This document shows, piece after piece, positions 14,367-21,436 of a DNA stretch of 32,784 bases. A model generated the notes under the pieces. It did not search any database and was not told the DNA's origin. It saw only the letters and a program-made list of their open reading frames with translations. A program made the position numbers and the translations under genes. The DNA lies in NCBI GenBank assembly GCA_001897995.1, contig MKRV01000031.1, forward strand, positions 1 to 32,784, given 5' to 3'. Each line of letters starts with the position of its first letter. Position 1 is the stretch's first letter. Origin of the DNA: Alphaproteobacteria bacterium 65-37. Its GTDB lineage: Bacteria > Pseudomonadota > Alphaproteobacteria > Reyranellales > Reyranellaceae.

Positions 14367-15182
14367 CTACTCCGCCGCCAATTGCCGCGCCGGCATGAGC
14401 GGCAGGGCCGCCGAGCGTCGTGCGATCTCGTCGGCCCAGTGCACGATGCGCAGGCGGCCGTCGAAATCCTCGACCAGCGCCGTGCAGCTTTCGACCCAGT
14501 CGCCATCGTTGCAGTAGAGGATGCCGTCGATCGAGCGGATCTCGGCGTGATGGATGTGGCCGCACACCACGCCGTCGACGCCGCGGCGGCGCGCTTCGTC
14601 GGCCACCGCCTTCTCGTAGTCGGCGATGAACTGCACCGCGTTCTTGACCTTGTGCTTCAGGAAGGCCGAGAGCGACCAGTAGGGCAGGCCGAGCTTGCGG
14701 CGGCCCCAGTTGAACAGCGTGTTGATGCGCAGCGCCGTGGCATAGGCCCAGTCGCCCAGGATGGCGAGCCAGCGTGCATAGCGCACGATGCCGTCGAACT
14801 GGTCGCCGTGGATCACCAGCAGCTTGCGGCCGTCCGGCGTCTCGTGGATCGCTTCTTCTTCGACGCGCACGTCGCCGAAGGTCAGCTGGCAGTACTGCCG
14901 CGCTGCCTCGTCGTGGTTGCCGGGAATGTAGACGACCGTGGTGCCCTTGCGGGCCTTGCGCATGATCTTCTGCACGACGTCGTTGTGGGTCTGTGGCCAG
15001 TACCACCAGCGCTTCAGGCGCCAGCCGTCGACGATGTCGCCCACCAGGTAGAGATATTCGCTCTCGTTGCGCTTCAGGAAGTCGAGCAGCATCTCGGCCT
15101 GGCAGCCGCGCGTGCCGAGATGGATATCCGACAGGAAGATCGCCCTGTGCCGGGCCGGTTGATGGCGCTCGACGACCGTCAT
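14367..15182 (-). CDS. LpxH-like UDP-2,3-diacylglucosamine diphosphatase / calcineurin-type phosphoesterase
   Basis: This 271-residue two-metal phosphoesterase shows all the metal-ligand motifs: FLSDIHLG (Asp19, His21), LVGDIVDGW (Asp49), IPGNHDE (88-92), VIHGDQFD (124-130) and CGHIHHAE (207-213). These match the LpxH family, which cleaves the UDP-diacylglucosamine pyrophosphate to give lipid X in lipid A synthesis at the inner membrane. The longer middle section (WAYATALRINTLFNWGRRKLG, then HKVKNAVQFIADYE) is typical of the LpxH2-like subgroup, for which lipid A function is less certain. The position before a glycosyltransferase and opposite a lipid kinase supports lipid metabolism. The ATG at 15182 is the only plausible start. 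Confidence 0.85.
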   Translation of the reverse strand: MTVVERHQPARHRAIFLSDIHLGTRGCQAEMLLDFLKRNESEYLYLVGDIVDGWRLKRWWYWPQTHNDVVQKIMRKARKGTTVVYIPGNHDEAARQYCQLTFGDVRVEEEAIHETPDGRKLLVIHGDQFDGIVRYARWLAILGDWAYATALRINTLFNWGRRKLGLPYWSLSAFLKHKVKNAVQFIADYEKAVADEARRRGVDGVVCGHIHHAEIRSIDGILYCNDGDWVESCTALVEDFDGRLRIVHWADEIARRSAALPLMPARQLAAE

Positions 15183-15290
15183 GTGGATAACGACCCGACC
15201 AACACAAAATCTGTCGTGCGCGATTGCACGATACGCTGGGGATTGTGTATGTCAGCCGTTGCGTGCCGGTTAATCGGTTGTGACGGTTCC

Positions 15291-16226
15291 ATGACATTCG
15301 CCCCGTCGAACTCCGTTCTGTTGATCCTCAATCCCATCGCCGGCCGCCGCCGCCGCGGTCTGGTCGATGCCGTGGTCGAGCGTGTGCGCGCCGAGGGCTG
15401 GACGGTGGATGTCGTGAAGACGGCGGCGGAAGGCGACGCCTGCCGCCTCGCCGAGACCTGCGACGCTGCGCGCTACAGTGTCGTGGCCGTGGCGGGCGGC
15501 GACGGCACCATCAACGAGGTGGTGAACGGCCTCGCCCGGCGCGCCGCCACCGCGCCGCCGCTGGCGATCGTGCCGCTCGGGACGGCCAATGTGCTGGCGC
15601 ACGAGCTGGGCCTGAGCTTCAGCGCCCGCTCGGTGGCGCGAACGGTGACAGCGGGCCGCGAGTTCCAAGTGCATCCGGGCGAGGCCAATGGCTGCGGCGC
15701 GGCGTCGGGGCCGCCGCGGCGCTTCTCGCTGATGGCGGGCGCAGGCTTCGACGCCAAGGTGGTGGCCGGGGTGAGCGCACCGCTGAAGCGGCGCTGGGGC
15801 CGCGGCGCCTATGTCTGGCGCTCCCTGGTCGAGGCGCGGCGCTATCGGCCGGTGCGCTACGCCGTCGAGATCGACGGGGTGTGCCACGAAGCGGCCTCGG
15901 TGATCGTCACGCGCGCCCGCCACTATGCCGGGCCCTACCTGGTGGCGCCGGCGGCCTCGCTCGGCGAGCCGCTGCTGCATGTCTGCCTGTTCGAGCGCTG
16001 GGGCTGGCTGCAGACCTTGCGTTTCGGCACGGCCCTGCTGATGGGCGCGCTGCCGCGCACGCCCGGCTACCGCGTCGTGGCCGGCCACCGCGTACGCGTG
16101 TCGGTGACCAACGATGCCGGCGAGCACCGTCGCCAGCCGGTGCAGATCGACGGCGACGATGCGCTGAGCCTGCCGGTCTCGATCGGGCTCTCGGCGGAAA
16201 CCGTGCGGGTGCTGCGCCCGGCGTGA
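15291..16226 (+). CDS. Diacylglycerol/sphingosine-kinase-family lipid kinase
   Basis: This 311-residue protein is of the DagK/YegS-like family, which transfers phosphate from ATP to a lipid hydroxyl. VLLILNPIAGRRRRG forms the first strand and phosphate loop. VVAVAGGDGTINEVVNGL near residues 64-81 is the nucleotide-binding GGDGT motif. LAIVPLGTANVLAHEL is the third motif. AGAGFDAKVV and QIDGDDAL mark the C-terminal domain. The start at 15291 was preferred because an in-frame ATG at 15249, though preceded by GGGGA, adds 14 codons with AT-rich third positions unlike the rest of the gene. It diverges from the LpxH-like gene, and the trio suggests modification of envelope lipids; this is inference from context. 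Confidence 0.88.
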   Translation: MTFAPSNSVLLILNPIAGRRRRGLVDAVVERVRAEGWTVDVVKTAAEGDACRLAETCDAARYSVVAVAGGDGTINEVVNGLARRAATAPPLAIVPLGTANVLAHELGLSFSARSVARTVTAGREFQVHPGEANGCGAASGPPRRFSLMAGAGFDAKVVAGVSAPLKRRWGRGAYVWRSLVEARRYRPVRYAVEIDGVCHEAASVIVTRARHYAGPYLVAPAASLGEPLLHVCLFERWGWLQTLRFGTALLMGALPRTPGYRVVAGHRVRVSVTNDAGEHRRQPVQIDGDDALSLPVSIGLSAETVRVLRPA

Positions 16227-16307
16227 GCGCGGCGGCCGCTCGCTGGCCCGTCCCGGTGGAATGAACGATGCTCCAGCCCCGATCATGTTCACGGGATGGG
16301 AGCGGCG

Positions 16308-17135
16308 ATGCGGTTCGAAGATGCCCTTCGGCTAGGCGATATCCTCGCCCAGGCGGCGCGCCGCGAGATCATGCCGAGGTTCGGCGCCCTGGCGGCCGGT
16401 CAAATGCGCGAGAAGTCGTCGCGCTTCGACATCGTGACCGATGCCGACGAGGCGGCTGAAGCCGCCATCTCCGCGGCCCTCCAAGCAGCTTACCCGGCCG
16501 CCGCCATCGTGGGCGAAGAGGCGACTGCCAAAGACCACGCTCGGCTCGACGCCATTCGTACCGCCGATCTGGCGTTCGTCGTCGACCCGCTCGACGGCAC
16601 CATGAACTTTGCCTCCGGATTGCCCCTGTTCGGCGTCATGGCGGCCGCGACGGTGCGGGGTGAGGTCGTTCTCGCCGCCATCCACGATCCGGTGTGCCGT
16701 ACCACGGCCCTGGCGTTGCGAGGCGAAGGGGCGTGGCTGCAGCGCGAGGACGGCACTCGCGTCGACCTGAAAGTGGTCGGCGCCGTGCCGGTCCAGGAGA
16801 TGCACGCGGTCGTGGGCACGAATTTCCTGCCGGAGCCGACGCGGTCCGTCGTCAACGGCAACCTGTCGAAGCTGGCCATGAGCTCATGGTTTCGCTGCGC
16901 CGCCCACGAATACCGGATGGCTGCCGCCGGACACTGCCATCTCCTCTTCTACAACAAGCTCATGCCCTGGGATCATGCGGCGGGCTGGCTGCTGCACCGG
17001 GAAGCCGGGGGCTACAGCGCCCACTTCGACGGCACGCCCTATCTTCCGACCCATTTCGAAGGCGGCCTCATCTGCGCCCCTGACGAGTCGAGCTGGCAGG
17101 CGGCCCGGAGAGCGCTGCTCGAGACGGAAAGGTGA
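16308..17135 (+). CDS. Inositol monophosphatase-family phosphatase
   Basis: This 275-residue magnesium-dependent phosphatase belongs to the IMPase/SuhB/HisN group. The family metal ligands are visible: IVGEEATA (Glu70-Glu71), VVDPLDGTMNFASG (Asp93, Asp96, Gly97, Thr98) and PWDHAAGWLLHREAGG with the final Asp near 220. REKSSRFDIVTDADEAAE is the lithium-sensitive loop region. Substrates in bacteria include inositol-1-phosphate, histidinol phosphate, fructose-1,6-bisphosphate and 3'-phosphoadenosine-5'-phosphate; sequence alone does not separate them. The start at 16308 is preferred because GGGAGCGG lies at a good distance before it; 16296 is an in-frame alternative with no such site. The gene follows the lipid kinase by 81 bases on the same strand. 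Confidence 0.9.
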   Translation: MRFEDALRLGDILAQAARREIMPRFGALAAGQMREKSSRFDIVTDADEAAEAAISAALQAAYPAAAIVGEEATAKDHARLDAIRTADLAFVVDPLDGTMNFASGLPLFGVMAAATVRGEVVLAAIHDPVCRTTALALRGEGAWLQREDGTRVDLKVVGAVPVQEMHAVVGTNFLPEPTRSVVNGNLSKLAMSSWFRCAAHEYRMAAAGHCHLLFYNKLMPWDHAAGWLLHREAGGYSAHFDGTPYLPTHFEGGLICAPDESSWQAARRALLETER

Positions 17136-17154
17136 TTGTTGCGGAAACGCGTCT

Positions 17155-17234
17155 TCATCCGGACCGCGGATCTCCAGATCCGCTCAAACGCTTTCAAGAG
17201 TCATGAGCGGGCCTGGAGGCCCGCGGTCCAATGA
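17155..17234. repeat. Palindromic GGACCGCGG repeat, copy 2
   Basis: The same outer sequence as the element at 9201-9267 (TCATCCGGACCGCGG ... CCGCGGTCCAATGA) with a longer centre. The left arm hairpin reads GCGGATCT-CC-AGATCCGC where copy 1 has GCGGGCCT-CC-AGGCCCGC, so both sides of the stem changed together. It sits between the convergent phosphatase and LysR genes. Confidence 0.85.
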
Positions 17235-17242
17235 GTCGAATG

Positions 17243-18202
17243 TCAGCGTCGCCGCTTGGGCGGGCTGCCCTGGTCCGACTGGGCGACCGTGCGGGCGCAG
17301 GCGATGAAGCGCTCGGCCAGGGGGCTCAGCATGCGGTTCTTGACCGTGACGAAGCCTACCGGCGCTGGCGGTGACGACAGCTTCACCGGCAGAACCTTGA
17401 GGCGCATGTGCTGGCCGCCGAAGCGCATGACCGAGGCGGGAACGAGACCGAGCCAGCGCCCCGTTTCGATCAGCCGCATGTAGAGATGCAGCGACACCGT
17501 CAGGACCGAGGCGGTCGGCGGCTCGAAGCCGCTTCGTCGGAACATCTGGTCGTGCAGCGACCGCGCCAGACTGCCAGGTTGCGCCAGCACCCACGGTTCG
17601 CCGATTAGGTCGGCCAAGGCCAGGCTGCGCCGCCGCGCCCAGCGGCTCTCAGCGCCCGCGACGACGACCGTCGGCTCGTCGAACAAGGTCTCCGCCACCA
17701 GGTCGGGTTCGGTCATCGTCTCGGGTAGCCGCCCGAACACCATCTCGACCTTTCGGTCACGAAGATTGTCGTACTGCTGGACGGCGATGTTCTCGGCCGA
17801 GACATGCACGGCGACGCGGGGGAAATCCCGCGAGAACCGTTCGAGGATCGCCGGCAGCAAGCCGGCATCCGTCACGATCGACGATCCGATATGCAGGTCG
17901 CCGGCGTCCGGCTGCTTGATGAAGTCGATCTGCTGGAGGCCCTTGCGCATTTCGTCGAACACCGCGACGCCGGCCTTGAGCAGCACCTGGCCGTAATGCG
18001 TCGGCGCGACGCCCGAAAGGCTGCGGTCGAAGAGCTTGACGCCGAGCGTGTGCTCCAGCTCGGAGATCGTCTTCGACACGACCGGATAAGATACGGCCAG
18101 CTCCTCCGCGGCGCGCGTCATGCTGCCCGCCTCAGCAACGACCAGCGCCATGTGCAGGTCGCGCAGCTTGACGCGGCGACCGACCCGATCGGTCCATTTC
18201 AT
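17243..18202 (-). CDS. LysR-family transcriptional regulator
   Basis: A 319-residue LysR regulator. The N-terminal winged helix (VKLRDLHMALVVAEAGSMTRAAEELAVSYPVVSKTISELEHTLGVKLFDRS, about residues 11-61) is canonical. The C-terminal periplasmic-binding-like effector domain spans about 92-300 (GDLHIGSSIVTDAGLLPAIL, VEMVFGRLPE, RWLGLVPASVM). The start at 18202 (MKWTDRVGRR) gives the usual N-terminus; an open frame continues upstream but its codons look non-coding. The gene diverges from an alpha/beta hydrolase across 131 bases, the classic layout in which the regulator controls its neighbour. I could not identify a convincing T-N11-A operator. The Lys/Arg tail (PPKRRR) is unremarkable. Confidence 0.92.
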   Translation of the reverse strand: MKWTDRVGRRVKLRDLHMALVVAEAGSMTRAAEELAVSYPVVSKTISELEHTLGVKLFDRSLSGVAPTHYGQVLLKAGVAVFDEMRKGLQQIDFIKQPDAGDLHIGSSIVTDAGLLPAILERFSRDFPRVAVHVSAENIAVQQYDNLRDRKVEMVFGRLPETMTEPDLVAETLFDEPTVVVAGAESRWARRRSLALADLIGEPWVLAQPGSLARSLHDQMFRRSGFEPPTASVLTVSLHLYMRLIETGRWLGLVPASVMRFGGQHMRLKVLPVKLSSPPAPVGFVTVKNRMLSPLAERFIACARTVAQSDQGSPPKRRR

Positions 18203-18333
18203 CCGACACCTAGCCAAATAGTCAGGGGGATATCGATTGAATGGAACTAAACAGCTATATCTACACGCGGCAAGCTCGAACCCGTGAAAACAAGCAGCGC
18301 GCTCGGCGCGCAAGGCATCAAGGGAGTTCGACC

Positions 18334-19041
18334 ATGACCGGACAGGCAGCATCCACCCCGACCATCGTCCTCATTCACGGCGGCTTCGTCGACGGCGCCG
18401 GCTGGGAAGGCGTCTACAACATGCTCAAGAAGGACGGCTACGACGTCAGCATCGTGCAGAACCCGACCACGTCGCTCGCCGACGATGTCGCGGTCACGCG
18501 GCGCATGATCGCGCAGGCGGCGGGGCCCGTCATTCTGGTCGGTCATTCCTATGGTGGCGTGGTCGCGACCGAAGCCGGCACGGACCCGAGGGTCGCCGGC
18601 GTCGTCTACATCGCGGCCTTCGCGCCCGACAAAGGCGAGTCGGTTCAGTCGCTCATCTCCAATCCGCCGCCCGGTGCGGCGGTGCCGCCGATCCTGCCGC
18701 CGCAGGACGGCTTCCTGTTCCTCGACCGGTCCAAGTTCCGCGCGTCGTTCGCGGCCGACGTCGAGGAGGCGAAGGCGGCCTTCATGGCCGACTCGCAGGT
18801 GCCGTGGGGCGTCGAGGCGCTGGCCGGCGCCGTAACGGAGCCCGCCTGGAAGACCAAGCCGAGCTGGTACCTCGTCGCCACGGACGACAAGATGATTCCG
18901 CCGCCCGCCCAGCGCCAGATGTCGCAACGGGCTGGGGCGACGGTCGTGGAAGTCGCCGGCAGCCATGCCGTCTATGTTTCGAAGCCGCAGGCTGTAGCGG
19001 CCCTGATCGCCCAGGCGGCGAAGGCCGTATCCGCGAAGTAA
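18334..19041 (+). CDS. Alpha/beta-hydrolase (esterase-like)
   Basis: This 235-residue protein has an alpha/beta-hydrolase core. The oxyanion-hole strand is TIVLIHGGFVDGAGW. The nucleophile elbow is VGHSYGG with Ser72. The acid is probably in ATDDKMIPP, and the catalytic His in GSHAVYVSKPQAV. It resembles the compact EstC/hydroxynitrile-lyase-like group commonly annotated simply as alpha/beta hydrolase; ester or amide substrates are likely, with no natural substrate inferable. No signal peptide is present. The ATG at 18334 follows AAGGGAG at good spacing. The divergent LysR gene is its likely regulator. Confidence 0.88.
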   Translation: MTGQAASTPTIVLIHGGFVDGAGWEGVYNMLKKDGYDVSIVQNPTTSLADDVAVTRRMIAQAAGPVILVGHSYGGVVATEAGTDPRVAGVVYIAAFAPDKGESVQSLISNPPPGAAVPPILPPQDGFLFLDRSKFRASFAADVEEAKAAFMADSQVPWGVEALAGAVTEPAWKTKPSWYLVATDDKMIPPPAQRQMSQRAGATVVEVAGSHAVYVSKPQAVAALIAQAAKAVSAK

Positions 19042-19064
19042 CCGGAAGTCGAGCCGCGATACCC

Positions 19065-19091
19065 GCCGGCGGCCTTACCGAGGCCGTCGGC
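19065..19091. terminator. Stem-loop between convergent genes
   Basis: GCCGGCGGCCT and AGGCCGTCGGC (one mismatch) flank the loop TACCG. It lies 24 bases after the hydrolase stop and before the end of the convergent small gene. There is no T-run, so intrinsic termination is only a possibility. Confidence 0.4.
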
Positions 19092-19123
19092 ATCATCGTT
19101 CATCGAGGGAGCGGGACGCGCCG

Positions 19124-19405
19124 TCAGCGCGCGAAGCGGTAGAGGGCGGTGACTTCGCCGGTCGACAGGCCGAAGACGCGGGCGATCCGGTCGATCTCTT
19201 CGGTGGTGAAGGGATCGGGGGCGGAGTTGGCGTCCATCTCGAACAACATGACCTCTTCCATCCGCACCAGCATCTGGGGGCGCGCCGCAGCCGGCCGCCG
19301 ACGCGGCCGCTTGGCCGGCGTCGCTTCGGCCACGCGACCGCGCTTCGGCGCGGCGTGGGCCGCCGACACGTACTCCAGAACAGTCGGAAGCGGTTTCTTG
19401 GTCAT
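19124..19405 (-). CDS. Small basic hypothetical protein, coupled to the GNAT-like gene
   Basis: I do not recognise this 93-residue protein. The first half is strongly basic and Ala/Pro-rich (AAPKRGRVAEATPAKRPRRRP), suggesting nucleic-acid or acidic-partner binding. The second half is predicted helical and acidic, ending in FTTEEIDRIARVFGLSTGEVTALYRFAR, which could be a small helix-turn-helix-like bundle. Its ATG overlaps the stop of the upstream gene by four bases (ATGA), and AGGA lies eight bases before it inside that gene, so the two are probably translated together. A fixed pair with the GNAT-like protein is the main clue to function. Confidence 0.6.
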   Translation of the reverse strand: MTKKPLPTVLEYVSAAHAAPKRGRVAEATPAKRPRRRPAAARPQMLVRMEEVMLFEMDANSAPDPFTTEEIDRIARVFGLSTGEVTALYRFAR

Positions 19406-20151
19406 GGCATCAATCCTATCCGACGCAGATATATAAGCATCGAGGGTCCATCGGAAAGCTCCAATTGACCCTTCCACTCCGACCCGAGCAGCAGATAGCG
19501 CCCCAGAGGGATCGGCGTGGGGCCTGTCGGCGCCGTCACTGGTACGGCGATGGCGGCGATCGCGCGCAACGCCAGCGGGTCGGCCGAGCCGAGAAGCTGG
19601 GTCGTGAGCGCCGCCTGCTCTGGGGTGAGCTGCGCCGTGACCGGCACGAGCTTGGCGCGCAGCACGCCCGAAATCCGCGTCCATTCGGCCGGCGTCTGCG
19701 GCAGGAAGCCGTAGGTCGCCCAGACATAGCCGCCATGGGTCAGCCCGGCGACCAGGGTGATGCGCGCGATCCGGCAGTCGCGCATCGCCAGCAGCAGGTT
19801 CTGCAGCATCGGCTTGAAGGCACCGGTGCCGCGTGCCGCCGGTGTCAGCACGGTCCAGCTCAGATGGGCACGCTGCTGCGCCGGATCGAGGCGAAAGGCA
19901 ATCGTGCCGATGGGAACGCCCGCCTGGAAGATCTGTTCCCTGACCAGGAGCTGTCCGCTGCCCCCACTGTCCCTGCTGCCCACGGCACGGGCGGCGATGT
20001 TCACGGCGCTGAAGCGGCTCGCCAAGGTGCGCGCGACCTGCAGCAGGTCGCGGCCGGAATGCGTCAGGCACCAGTCGTTGACGGCGGGCAGGGTCGACCC
20101 GCCGAAGCTTTTCAGCCCGCCGCGGTTGTTGAGAGCGAGGAAGGCGGTCAT
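19402..20151 (-). CDS. Hypothetical protein with a GNAT-like acetyltransferase core
   Basis: A 249-residue protein with no family I can name confidently. The middle resembles a GNAT fold: GVPIGTIAFRLDP and HLSWTVL as strands 3-4, then TPAARGTGAFKPMLQNLLLAM, which fits the acetyl-CoA pyrophosphate loop (R/Q-x-x-G-x-G/A) and its helix. ARITLVAG and GGYVWATYGFLP follow as strand 5 and the closing segment. The N-terminal 60 residues and C-terminal 80 residues (QAALTTQLLGSADPLALRAIA...) are outside the core. Start MTAFLALNNRGG at 20151 follows GGGGCGGC. It lies 41 bases after the transglycosylase gene and overlaps the next gene by ATGA. The substrate, if it is an acyltransferase, is unknown. Confidence 0.6.
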   Translation of the reverse strand: MTAFLALNNRGGLKSFGGSTLPAVNDWCLTHSGRDLLQVARTLASRFSAVNIAARAVGSRDSGGSGQLLVREQIFQAGVPIGTIAFRLDPAQQRAHLSWTVLTPAARGTGAFKPMLQNLLLAMRDCRIARITLVAGLTHGGYVWATYGFLPQTPAEWTRISGVLRAKLVPVTAQLTPEQAALTTQLLGSADPLALRAIAAIAVPVTAPTGPTPIPLGRYLLLGSEWKGQLELSDGPSMLIYLRRIGLMP

Positions 20152-20192
20152 GCCGCCCCAGTCTACTCCGCCCGCTTGACCGACATATGGCG

Positions 20193-21422
20193 TCAGCGCT
20201 GCGATTGCAGGCGGCGCACCGATTCGGCCGTCGGATGGCCGTCGGCCGGCAGGCCGCTCTGCTGCTGGAACAGGCGCAAGGCCGAGCGCGTCTTGGGGCC
20301 GAGCAGGCCGTCGGTCTCGTCCTTGTAGAGGCCGAGGCGGGCCAGCCGGTTCTGGATATCGATCACCGTGTCGCGCGACAGCGGCTCGTCGTCGGCGGGA
20401 GCGGCCTGCTGGACCGGCGGGCCGCCGGCGATCTGGCGGGCCAGGATGCCGACCGACAGCGCATAGAGCGTCGAGCGGTTCCAGTTCATCACCGCCTTGA
20501 AGTTGGGATAGAGGATGAAGGCGGGACCGCGCGAGCCCGCCGGCAGCAGGATCTGCGCCTGGTCGTCGACCGGCGGCAGCGCGCCGCCGCCCGCCTTCTT
20601 GACGCCCATCGCCGCCCAGGCCTTGACCGGCTTCTCGACGGTGCTGTCGGCCTGGTCGAGCGGGAAGCCGCGCGGCAGCACGACCTCTTCGCTCGAGGGC
20701 AGGCCGGGCTTGAAGCCGACGCCGCGCAGGAAGTTCGAGGCCGAGGCGAAGGCGTCGGGCAGGCTGTTCCAGATGTCGATGCGGCCGTTGCCGTCGTAGT
20801 CGACCGCCCATTGCGTGAAGGTCGAGGGCATGAACTGCATGTTGCCCATTGCCCCGGCCCACGAGCCGCGCATCTGGTCGCTGGTCATGTGGTTGTTGTT
20901 CAGGATGCGCAGCGCCTGGACGGTCTCGTTGCTGAAGAAGTCGCGGCGCTTGGTCATGCAGGCGAGGGTCGCCACGGAGCGCACGACACGGAAATCGCCC
21001 ATGTAGGTGCCGTAGTTGGTCTCGATGCCCCAGAAGGCCATGATGTATTGCGGCGGCACGCCGTACTGCGCCTGCAGCTTGTCGAGGAGCGCGCGATGCT
21101 GGGCCATCCGCTGCTGGCCCTTGACGATGCGGTCGGCCGACACCGTGCCGCCGACATAGCGTGCGTAGGTCAGCGAGAACTCCGGCTGGCGCTGGTCGAG
21201 ATCGATCACCTTCTGGTCGGGCGTCAGGCCCTGGAAGGCGCGGTCGGCGATGCCGGCCGGCACGCCTTGCCGTGTCGCGTCGGCCTTGATGGTCTGCAGG
21301 CAGTCGCGGAAATCGCCGCTCTGCGCCCACGCTGGCGAGATGAGGGCCGGCGAGACGATGGCCGATGCGGCCAGCAGCGCCGTCGTTGCGGCGAGGAAGG
21401 TCAGTCGAACGTGAGGGGTCAT
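20193..21422 (-). CDS. MltB-family lytic murein transglycosylase with a peptidoglycan-binding tail
   Basis: This 409-residue exported enzyme cleaves peptidoglycan glycan strands, leaving 1,6-anhydro ends. A signal peptide occupies about residues 1-33 (ending ISPAWA). The catalytic domain has YGVPPQYIMAFWGIETNYGTYMG, where Glu134 is the expected catalytic acid, followed by AGAMGNMQFMPSTF and DYDGNGRIDIWNSLPDAFASASNFL, all classic MltB/SltB1 motifs. A PG_binding_1 repeat near 345-405 (DTVIDIQNRLARLGLYKDETDGLLGPKTRSALRLFQQQSGLPADG) anchors it to the wall. No lipobox is seen, so it is probably periplasmic and soluble. It follows pmbA by 14 bases and is likely cotranscribed with it. Confidence 0.93.
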   Translation of the reverse strand: MTPHVRLTFLAATTALLAASAIVSPALISPAWAQSGDFRDCLQTIKADATRQGVPAGIADRAFQGLTPDQKVIDLDQRQPEFSLTYARYVGGTVSADRIVKGQQRMAQHRALLDKLQAQYGVPPQYIMAFWGIETNYGTYMGDFRVVRSVATLACMTKRRDFFSNETVQALRILNNNHMTSDQMRGSWAGAMGNMQFMPSTFTQWAVDYDGNGRIDIWNSLPDAFASASNFLRGVGFKPGLPSSEEVVLPRGFPLDQADSTVEKPVKAWAAMGVKKAGGGALPPVDDQAQILLPAGSRGPAFILYPNFKAVMNWNRSTLYALSVGILARQIAGGPPVQQAAPADDEPLSRDTVIDIQNRLARLGLYKDETDGLLGPKTRSALRLFQQQSGLPADGHPTAESVRRLQSQR

Positions 21423-21436
21423 GAGCCTGATGTCGA

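Noticed and set aside
15249..15290. Alternative upstream start for the lipid kinase, preceded by GGGGA
   Set aside because: The added 14 codons have AT-rich third positions unlike the gene body, and family members start near the ILNP strand.
18203..18333. LysR-type T-N11-A operator in the divergent gap
   Set aside because: Several AT-rich stretches exist but none gives a convincing interrupted palindrome at 11-base spacing.
19124..20151. Straightforward GNAT toxin with a ribbon-helix-helix antitoxin
   Set aside because: The small partner shows no ribbon-helix-helix pattern and lies downstream, not upstream, of the GNAT-like gene; kept only as one of several options.
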